From assembly GCA_963704405.1 (NCBI GenBank), contig OY969903.1, positions 2,976,001 through 3,040,000 on the forward strand: a stretch of DNA of 64,000 nt. Reading direction: 5' to 3'. Made by a program: the position numbers and the translations under genes. The notes under the pieces were generated by a model that searched no databases, was not told where the DNA came from, and was given only the letters and a program-made list of their open reading frames with translations. The stretch comes from MFD01213-c1 sp963704405. GTDB lineage: Bacteria > Planctomycetota > Phycisphaerae > Tepidisphaerales > Tepidisphaeraceae. This document shows positions 1 through 7,098 of this stretch, in pieces (position 1 is the first letter of the stretch; each line of letters opens with the position of its first letter).

Positions 1-442
1 CTGCCTTGCACGATTCATCGAAACGATTTGCCGACTTGCTGAATACGATGCGGCGTTCTTTTCGCCTTGTGGTATCGGAAAACCACTCTCGAAGGTCGAT
101 CCAATACCCTTCATTCGTCATTGGGCGCGAAGCAACAAGAATGATTGGTGTGTTCCCCGTCATCCAATGGTCGATGTCTTTCTCTTCGCAAAGAAACTCA
201 AAGCCCGTGTCGGTTTCGGCTGTGAACTTGCCAGATTCGGCTTTGCTTTGAACTTGAAGAATGCAGTTTGTAGCGCGTTCAGTTTCGGTGTCCCGTATCT
301 CGATGAAGCCATCTATTCCTGCTTCGATGGCTTGATTTGTCGGATGAAAGGCGAATCCGATCTTCGAACAAATGGAATGGATAAACGCAACCCCACGATC
401 TCCAGAAATTGCCTGTTTGCTGATCTTCTTGAAGGTCGCCAT
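1..442 (-). CDS. DUF4365-like protein, C-terminus cut by window edge
   Basis: An open frame runs on the minus strand from an ATG at 442 to the left edge with no stop, about 147 codons visible. The translation begins MATFKKISKQAISGDRGVAF and continues with a pattern of the form GIDGFIEI..T..CILQVQSKA. This resembles the DUF4365 domain, a predicted restriction-endonuclease-like fold in which the D of GIDG and the Q.K of the next strand form the core. Known relatives are often found in defence islands, which fits the neighbours. The actual activity cannot be read from this fragment. Because the gene has no stop inside the window it is easy to miss. Confidence 0.6.
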   Translation of the reverse strand, partial: MATFKKISKQAISGDRGVAFIHSICSKIGFAFHPTNQAIEAGIDGFIEIRDTETERATNCILQVQSKAESGKFTAETDTGFEFLCEEKDIDHWMTGNTPIILVASRPMTNEGYWIDLREWFSDTTRRKERRIVFSKSANRFDESCKA

Positions 443-579
443 GCACCGATTGTACAGGCGTCAGTGTAAGGGTAAAGTACGGATTGAAAATTGAGTCTTT
501 TTGTTTGTCGCTCACCAAACGCGCGAGCGATGCGACATGTGTTCAAGACCGCGTCAACGCATGCACCGCTACATTCGAG

Positions 580-1437
580 CTAACTATGCAGCGGTAGTTC
601 GACACAGCCTGCCAGAAAATGATCCAAAGGTTCTGGTCGAGTGAAAGGTAAAAGCATTTGCTGCTCTGCTGGGACTCGAAAGGCGGTCTCGTTGCCTGAA
701 TCCGCGTGCGATCGCAGTCGAGCGATTAGCTCATGAAGCTCAGTGGCCGCAAAGGACGCTCGGCCGTAGTGAGATAACATCGCCTTCTCAATCTTTGGCA
801 AAGACAATCGCTTTGCCCAATCCGCCAAATGTCGGACAAGCTCGATGTCCAACGCAAAGTCAAGTTTTCGGGCTAAAGCGAAAGCGCGAACAATGCACAG
901 TTCGGGGTACGGATTGTCAGGGAGGTTTAGCATGATCGTCCGTGTCTCAACCGATTCCAAAAACTTATTTTGATAAATCGTTCGAGGCACGCCTTGCTTC
1001 GCCTCCAATTCGATGGCAATTGCTTCGACACTGAAAAACGTCGTTCTCGGTAGAACTGAAAATGAATGCGAGAACAAAGGAAAAAACTTACAACCCCAAG
1101 TTGAGGCCAGCGGCCAAACGTCAAACAGCCAACCCCCCATGTTCAACGTCAATCCGCCAAATCGCGTCCTTCGCACCAATACATCGGCGAATGCATTTTC
1201 CAAATCTTCTGTTGAAACTTCGGCAACAACTATGTCGATGTCACGAGTTTCAACCCATGGAGATTTTACAACTATGTCGCGGACCACGCCGCCGAAAAGG
1301 CAAGATTTCCAGCCGTGGTCCATGATGCGACGCAACGCATCTGCTCGTGCAGCCTTGCGCTCTCTCTCGTCCCACAGGAAATGCCGAAGCCGATGCCGAA
1401 CTTTGGCCTGAAAATGTCCCAAAGATCGATCACCCAT
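580..1437 (-). CDS. Nucleotidyltransferase with CCA/poly(A)-polymerase-like head domain
   Basis: The protein (about 285 aa) contains LFGGVVRDIV followed by RDIDIVV, the G-G-x-x-R-D and D-x-D signature of the pol-beta superfamily head domain found in CCA-adding enzymes and poly(A) polymerases. Two metal-binding aspartates are visible in the DID segment. It is shorter than a housekeeping CCA enzyme, and I do not see a typical HD or tRNA-binding C-terminal region. I chose the ATG at 1437 because it overlaps the stop of the upstream dGTPase gene by 8 nt, suggesting translational coupling. Given the pairing and defence context, a nucleotide or tRNA-directed antiphage role is possible but inferred. 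A true CCA enzyme is less likely because of size and location. Confidence 0.65.
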   Translation of the reverse strand: MGDRSLGHFQAKVRHRLRHFLWDERERKAARADALRRIMDHGWKSCLFGGVVRDIVVKSPWVETRDIDIVVAEVSTEDLENAFADVLVRRTRFGGLTLNMGGWLFDVWPLASTWGCKFFPLFSHSFSVLPRTTFFSVEAIAIELEAKQGVPRTIYQNKFLESVETRTIMLNLPDNPYPELCIVRAFALARKLDFALDIELVRHLADWAKRLSLPKIEKAMLSHYGRASFAATELHELIARLRSHADSGNETAFRVPAEQQMLLPFTRPEPLDHFLAGCVELPLHS

Positions 1438-2869
1438 GACTAAGCGATCCGTAGAGGTTGCTTGCAAATGAATCAGTCATGCCGCCAACATAATCAGTAA
1501 GCAGTAGAAGACCATAGTAGCGTTCGATCTGTTCTGCTGAAAAACCGTAATAGCCTTTCGACTTTGCATGCTCCAACTCGAAATCGTGCAGATGTCGGTA
1601 GCTCTGCGAGATCAAGCTGTGACATCTCTTCCCATCATCTTCGTGTTTTGTCGTCGGATCGATGCCAAGCCAAAGTATATCCATGAGCGACTGGATGATT
1701 TTGCCGCCACGTAGTTCAAGCTCAATTGTAGGGCGGGTACTATAAATCTTCGCACCTCCGAGCTTTTTACACGCCTTGACGAGCGATTTGGCAACCCCCG
1801 CCTCGTCGTCGGCAACGAGTTCATCCTTGTAAGCCCCTGCCATGATCTCGTCGTACCGATGCAAAAACGCGTTAGCAGAACCTTCCACCGTCTTCCCAAT
1901 TACCATGACGCGAAACATCTGCATGTACGAGTCTTCTCGCGCATGATCGGATAACTTCGGGCCGCTTGACACGCCCTTGTCGATGGAGTCCTTTGCCTTC
2001 TGAGCGATGGACTGAACCGCGCCAGCATCAAGTTTGTGATCGTTTGCCTTTTCGATCAGCCCGTTTACTGCTGCGTCAAAAGACAGGATTCCCTTTCTCA
2101 CGCCATCTTCAACGTCGCAGATCGAGTAAACGCAATCGTCGGCGGCTTCCACAAGGTAGACCAGCGGATGGCGGAACTGACCCACGCCAAGCTCTTCTCT
2201 GACCTTTTCGAGCATCTCTTTCTCGGCGAAAAGAAATCCTGGCTTCGTGAGTCGGTGATCTTTTGATTTCCGATCTGCATCGTGAGATGCCACCACGTAC
2301 TTCATGGTCGCACCAATCAGCGCAGCCGTCGGATTCATTCCGTGTTGGTCCGACAACACTTGCAAATGGCACAGGAGCCGCAAAGTTCGAGCGTTCCCTT
2401 CGAACTTCGTGAAGTCGGCGTGAAGTTCTGGCACGTTGGCAATCGAACCGAGGGCATTCTTTCCAACACCACCTTCGAACCACTTCGAGATTGCCGTCTC
2501 ACCGTAGTGCCCGAACGGCGGGTTGCCGAGATCATGAATGAGACCCGCTGTTCCGCAAATGTCTTCGATGGCTCTCGCCTGTACCGCGTCGATCTTCTCT
2601 TTCTTCACCAATTCATTCGCTACGCGCTGGCCCAAGCCGCGCGCAACGCATGAGACTTCCAACGAGTGAGTCAAGCGCGTTCGCACCGCGTCGTTCAAAT
2701 CCAATGGAAAAACCTGAGCTTTGTCCTGCAACCGCTTCACTGGAGACGAAAAGACGAGGCGGTCAAAGTCGCTCTGAAACGGCGTACGGTGATCATTTAC
2801 AGCACTTGCAGTTCCCCCCATGAGTTCGCGGATGCGACGATGTGAAAGCAGCTTGTCCCATTGCATCAT
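1430..2869 (-). CDS. dgt: dGTPase-like HD-domain dNTP triphosphohydrolase
   Basis: The protein (about 479 aa) matches the deoxyguanosinetriphosphate triphosphohydrolase family, which cleaves dNTPs to deoxynucleoside plus triphosphate. Visible hallmarks are RLQDKAQVFPL, TRLTHSLEVS near the N-terminus (first H of the HD core), GLIHDLGNPPFGHYGE (HD motif and conserved GNPPFGH), and later VVASHDAD and YLVEAADDCVYS with the last metal aspartate. An ATG at 2944 would overlap the neighbouring DCD-like gene; the double ATG at 2869/2866, just before QWDKLLSHRRIRELMG, fits the family better. Deoxynucleotide-depleting dGTPases are known bacterial antiphage enzymes. The overlap with the nucleotidyltransferase gene marks this as a two-gene unit. 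Confidence 0.85.
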   Translation of the reverse strand: MMQWDKLLSHRRIRELMGGTASAVNDHRTPFQSDFDRLVFSSPVKRLQDKAQVFPLDLNDAVRTRLTHSLEVSCVARGLGQRVANELVKKEKIDAVQARAIEDICGTAGLIHDLGNPPFGHYGETAISKWFEGGVGKNALGSIANVPELHADFTKFEGNARTLRLLCHLQVLSDQHGMNPTAALIGATMKYVVASHDADRKSKDHRLTKPGFLFAEKEMLEKVREELGVGQFRHPLVYLVEAADDCVYSICDVEDGVRKGILSFDAAVNGLIEKANDHKLDAGAVQSIAQKAKDSIDKGVSSGPKLSDHAREDSYMQMFRVMVIGKTVEGSANAFLHRYDEIMAGAYKDELVADDEAGVAKSLVKACKKLGGAKIYSTRPTIELELRGGKIIQSLMDILWLGIDPTTKHEDDGKRCHSLISQSYRHLHDFELEHAKSKGYYGFSAEQIERYYGLLLLTDYVGGMTDSFASNLYGSLSHG

Positions 2870-2924
2870 CACTGAAGTATATCGCTGGTTACCGTATGAG
2901 GCGAGCATCGCGGCAGGCAACGGC

Positions 2925-3339
2925 TCAACTGCGATTTGCCGCACTGAGTGCTTGCAGCAGCGCGGCCCGTTGGTCGTCGGTAAGTTCCGCAGGTGGCAGC
3001 AATCCCATCTTCGTGCTGGAAAGCGGTACGTGCTTTCTCAGTTCGTCAGCGTTCAAAGCACGCTTGAATGCTTTGGCATCATCGACACGCACCTGCCAAG
3101 GGAAACTTCGCCGCGTTTTCTTCCAAGCGGTGGGGTCGATGTTCAGCTTGCACGCGGTCGCTGCCGTTGAACGGACCTCGCATCTGCCCCGTCTCGAAGT
3201 TGTACAGAAACAGGGTGTCGCCGAATGCGATCTTGGAGTAATGATGCTGATGCATCTCGCCAGGGTTTGTGCCAAACAGCTTTCGCTCAAGGCATTCCTG
3301 TTCGGTTGAAAAATCGCAGAGAAAAATAAACGCGCCCAT
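2925..3339 (-). pseudogene. DCD-domain-like protein gene with internal frameshift
   Basis: A frame starting at an ATG at 3339 (GAGG ribosome site just upstream) reads MGAFIFLCDF, then LFGTNPGEMHQ, FGDTLFLYNFETGQMRGPF. After about 3160 the sense continues in another frame as KLNIDPTAWKKTRRSFPWQVRV and runs to a stop at 2925. Together the two halves look like one DCD-type domain, a small module known mainly from plants and also seen in prokaryotes, where the GPF and PWQVRV segments belong to the same fold. A net shift of one base joins them. Either the gene is broken or the sequence has an indel error. It lies between the dGTPase and the hsd operon. Confidence 0.5.
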
Positions 3340-3484
3340 GACTTCGCCTCGGTCAGCACCGTCTCAACACCTCGATCTTGGCGTCTGGCGATAAAACCGC
3401 AAGCGGTTACACTTCTTACGAGGGGCTGGACGGGCAGGCACGTCGCCAAGTCAAGGTCGGCCTCGATCAGGAAGCTGCGAGCCG

Positions 3485-5887
3485 ATGGCACTCAAAAAAT
3501 CCGAACTTTATTCGTCCCTTTGGTCCAGTTGCGACGAGCTTCGCGGCGGAATGGACGCCAGCCAGTACAAGGATTACGTCCTCGTGTTGCTGTTCGTGAA
3601 GTACGTCAGCGACAAGTACGCGGGTGTCCCCTACGCGCCCATCACCATTCCAGACGGGGCGAGCTTCAAGGACATGGTGGACCTCAAGGGCAAGACCGAC
3701 ATCGGCGATCAGATCAACAAGAAAATCATCGGCCCCCTCGCCAACGCCAACAAGCTGTCGGACATGCCCGACTTCAACGATGCGACGAAGCTCGGCAGCG
3801 GCAAGGACATGGTGGATCGCCTCACCAACCTGATCGCCATCTTCGAGAACAAATCGCTCGACTTCTCCAAAAACCGCGCCGATGGCGACGACATTCTCGG
3901 CGATGCCTACGAATACCTCATGCGGCACTTCGCCACCGAAAGTGGCAAGTCCAAGGGACAGTTCTACACACCCGCCGAGGTCAGTCGCATCATGGCGGAA
4001 ATCCTTGGCATCCGAAACGCCAAGACCACCAACAACACCACCGTTTACGATCCCACCTGCGGCTCGGGTTCTTTGCTGCTGAAGGTCGGCGATGAAGCCA
4101 CCGCTCAAGTCACGCTCTACGGCCAAGAAAAAGATGCGGCAACGTCGGGTCTTGCCCGCATGAACATGATCCTGCACAACAACCCGACCGCGCTCATCAA
4201 GCAGGGAAACACGCTCGCTAATCCGCTCTTTACGACGGAAGACGGGCATCTCAAAACCTTCGATTACGTCGTCGCCAATCCACCGTTCAGCGACAAGCGT
4301 TGGAGCAACGGAATCGATGCCGCCAATGATCCGCACGAGCGGTTCAAGCATTTCGGTACGCCACCCTCCAAGCAAGGTGACTACGCCTATCTGCTTCACA
4401 TCGTTCGTTCGCTGAAATCCAATGGCAAAGGTGCCTGCATTCTTCCACACGGCGTTCTGTTCCGTGGCAACGCTGAAGCCGAAATCCGCAAGAACCTCAT
4501 CCGCCAGGGATTCATCAAGGGCATCATCGGTCTACCTGCCAACCTGTTCTACGGCACTGGCATCCCCGCGTGCATCGTCGTCATTGACAAGGAACATGCC
4601 CACACCCGCAAAGGCATCTTCATGATCGACGCCTCCAGCGGCTTCATGAAGGATGGTCCCAAGAATCGCCTGCGCAGCATGGACCTGCACAAGATCGTTG
4701 ACGCCTTCAACAAGCAGCTTGAGCTTCCGAAATACTCCCGCATGGTGTCCGTCGAAGAAATCGAGAAGAACGACTTCAACCTCAACATCCCGCGCTACAT
4801 CGACAGCCAGCAGGCCGAAGACGTTCAAGACATCGACGGTCATCTGCGTGGTGGCATCCCCGAAAGCGACATCGATGCGCTGTCGAGCTACTGGTCTGTC
4901 TGCCCCAATCTGCGTAAAGCACTTTTCAAGGCCAATCGAAAGGGCTATCTCGATTTGGCCGTGGCGAAGGACGCGATCAAATCCACCATCTACGGCCACC
5001 CCGAGTTCACCACCTTCATCGGAGGCATGAACGATCATTTCGCCAAGTGGCGAAAGGCGACTGTGCCCGCCCTCAAAGACTTGCAGATGGGCTGCAAACC
5101 AAAGCAGGTCATCGGCGCGTTGTCCGAGGGTCTGCTCGCTCACTACACCGCCAAGCCGCTCATCAACAAGTACGACGTTTATCAGCACGTCATGGACTAC
5201 TGGGCGACGACGATGCAGGATGACTGCTACGCCATCGCTGCCGATGGATGGAAGGCAGAAACATCCCGCGTCATGGAGAAGGACAAAAAGGGCAAAGAGA
5301 AAGACAAGGGTTGGGTCTGCGATCTCGTGCCCAAGTCGTTCATTGTAGCCCGCTATTTCGCCAAGCAGCAGGAAGCGATCACCAAGCTCGAAGTGGAGCT
5401 TGAATCCGCCACGGCAAAACTCGCCGAACTCGAAGAAGAACATGGCGGTGAAGACGGCCTCTTCTCCGAACTCGACAAGGTGAACAAAGCTGAGGTCACC
5501 AAACGTCTCAAGGAAATTAAAGGCGACAAAGAAGCCAAGGACGAAGCCGATGCGCTCAACGAATGGCTAAAGATTAGCGAGTCTGATGCTGCGTTGAAAA
5601 AGTGTCTCAAAGATACTGAAGCCGAGTTGGATCAACTGGCCTACAAGAAGTATCCGATGCTCAGCCAGGACGAAGTGAAGTCGCTGGTTGTCGAAGACAA
5701 ATGGCTCGCCACATTGGAAGCCGCCGTCCACAGTGAGATGGATCGCGTAAGCCAAGCACTTACTCATCGCGTCAAAGAGCTTGCCGAGCGGTACGAGACG
5801 CCGTTGCCAAAACTGACGGACGAAGTAGTCACCTTGGAGAAGGCTGTGAACCAGCATCTTGAAAGGATGGGGTTCAGATGGAAATGA
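3485..5887 (+). CDS. hsdM: Type I restriction-modification methyltransferase subunit HsdM
   Basis: The 800-aa protein carries the SAM-binding motif DPTCGSGSLLLK (around residue 190) and the catalytic VANPPF motif (around residue 264), the N6-adenine methylase signature of HsdM. The N-terminus (ALKKSELYSSLWSSCDELRGG) is the typical HsdM helical domain. After about residue 430 there is an extended helical C-terminus with a charged coiled-coil stretch (KLEVELESATAKLAELEEE), as in the long subclass of HsdM; many family members are only about 500 aa. HsdM acts with HsdS to methylate the host recognition site, and together with HsdR forms the restriction complex. The hsdS gene overlaps its end, so the genes form an operon. 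Confidence 0.95.
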   Translation: MALKKSELYSSLWSSCDELRGGMDASQYKDYVLVLLFVKYVSDKYAGVPYAPITIPDGASFKDMVDLKGKTDIGDQINKKIIGPLANANKLSDMPDFNDATKLGSGKDMVDRLTNLIAIFENKSLDFSKNRADGDDILGDAYEYLMRHFATESGKSKGQFYTPAEVSRIMAEILGIRNAKTTNNTTVYDPTCGSGSLLLKVGDEATAQVTLYGQEKDAATSGLARMNMILHNNPTALIKQGNTLANPLFTTEDGHLKTFDYVVANPPFSDKRWSNGIDAANDPHERFKHFGTPPSKQGDYAYLLHIVRSLKSNGKGACILPHGVLFRGNAEAEIRKNLIRQGFIKGIIGLPANLFYGTGIPACIVVIDKEHAHTRKGIFMIDASSGFMKDGPKNRLRSMDLHKIVDAFNKQLELPKYSRMVSVEEIEKNDFNLNIPRYIDSQQAEDVQDIDGHLRGGIPESDIDALSSYWSVCPNLRKALFKANRKGYLDLAVAKDAIKSTIYGHPEFTTFIGGMNDHFAKWRKATVPALKDLQMGCKPKQVIGALSEGLLAHYTAKPLINKYDVYQHVMDYWATTMQDDCYAIAADGWKAETSRVMEKDKKGKEKDKGWVCDLVPKSFIVARYFAKQQEAITKLEVELESATAKLAELEEEHGGEDGLFSELDKVNKAEVTKRLKEIKGDKEAKDEADALNEWLKISESDAALKKCLKDTEAELDQLAYKKYPMLSQDEVKSLVVEDKWLATLEAAVHSEMDRVSQALTHRVKELAERYETPLPKLTDEVVTLEKAVNQHLERMGFRWK

Positions 5888-7098
5888 AGGCCACGTTCAA
5901 AAACTCCGAGTTCGGCGCAATTCCATCTGACTGGGTTGAATATACCGTTGGAGAATTGATCACCTTTGAGGGAGGTTCTCAACCTGATAAGAGCGTCTTC
6001 CGACCGACTCCAAAACAAGGGTACACACGACTGATTCAGATTCGGGACTATAAATCGGATCGTTTTGAAACTTACGTGCCAACACATCTTGCGCGAAGAT
6101 TTTGTTCCAACCGTGACATCATGATTGGGAGGTATGGTCCCCCAATCTTCCAAATACTCCGTGGATTAGCAGGTGCATACAACGTCGCACTGATCAAAGC
6201 AGTGCCGCGACAAGAACTGAATACCGATTATGCCTATTTCTTTTTGACACAAGAAAGATTGTTCGCCTTCGTTGAAAAGCTATCACAGCGATCCTCTGGG
6301 CAAACGGGAGTTGATCTCAAGGAATTGCGCGCCTATTCCCTTCCCTTGCCGCCGACCAAGGCCGAGCAGGAGGCTATTGCTGGGGCGTTGAGTGATGCGG
6401 ATCGGCTGATCGAATCGCTGGAGCGGCTCATCGCCAAGAAATTGCAACTCAAGCAGGCGGCGATGGCGGAATTGTTGACGGGCAAAAGGCGATTGCCTGG
6501 GTTCAGCGGAGAATGGAACATCGTCAAGCTCGGTGAAGTTGCGAACATTCGCAGCGGCGGCACTCCCAGTACAACGAATCCGTCCTTTTGGGATGGCGGC
6601 ATTCCATGGTGTACACCGACCGACATCACTGCACTGGAAGGAAAGCGATGGCTTTCCCGAACTTCACGAACGATCACCAGCGAGGGCCTTCAAGTGTCGT
6701 CTGCTGAAATCATTCCCGCGAACTCTGTCGTCATGACATCCAGGGCCACTATTGGCGAATGCGCGATCAACACGGTCGCGCTGACAACGAACCAGGGCTT
6801 CAAGAACTTCATCCCGAGTCGGGTGAACGTTGAGTTCCTGTACTACCTCCTTCTCACCCAGCGCAACGGCTTCGTGAGGCTCTGCGGCGGCAGCACCTTC
6901 CTCGAAATCGGTAAAGTCCAGCTACAGAGCTACGAAGTTTCTGTTCCACCGACAACAACCGAACAAGCCGAGATTGGTCACTTGCTTTCAGCTTTTGATG
7001 ACGAGCTTGAAATTCTGGAGACAAAGCTCGGGAAGGCGCACCAAATCAAACAAGGCATGATGCAAACGCTCCTCACGGGAAAGGTCAGGCTCGTATGA
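5878..7098 (+). CDS. hsdS: Type I restriction-modification specificity subunit HsdS
   Basis: The 406-aa protein has two target-recognition domains separated by conserved helical spacers. The first half ends with LPPTKAEQEAIAGALSDADRLIESLERLI and the second with VPPTTTEQAEIGHLLSAFDDELEILE, the duplicated helix that sets the distance between half-sites. The phrase GEVANIRSGGTPSTTNPSFW opens the second TRD and is typical of HsdS. It determines the DNA sequence recognised by the HsdMSR complex. Two starts are possible: ATG at 5878, or ATG at 5884 that overlaps the hsdM stop as ATGA. Its last codons overlap the hsdR start. Confidence 0.93.
   Translation: MEMKATFKNSEFGAIPSDWVEYTVGELITFEGGSQPDKSVFRPTPKQGYTRLIQIRDYKSDRFETYVPTHLARRFCSNRDIMIGRYGPPIFQILRGLAGAYNVALIKAVPRQELNTDYAYFFLTQERLFAFVEKLSQRSSGQTGVDLKELRAYSLPLPPTKAEQEAIAGALSDADRLIESLERLIAKKLQLKQAAMAELLTGKRRLPGFSGEWNIVKLGEVANIRSGGTPSTTNPSFWDGGIPWCTPTDITALEGKRWLSRTSRTITSEGLQVSSAEIIPANSVVMTSRATIGECAINTVALTTNQGFKNFIPSRVNVEFLYYLLLTQRNGFVRLCGGSTFLEIGKVQLQSYEVSVPPTTTEQAEIGHLLSAFDDELEILETKLGKAHQIKQGMMQTLLTGKVRLV

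Noticed and set aside
3467..5443. Long minus-strand frames opposite hsdM (327 and 303 aa)
   Set aside because: They are antisense shadows of hsdM produced by its codon bias; they have no family features.
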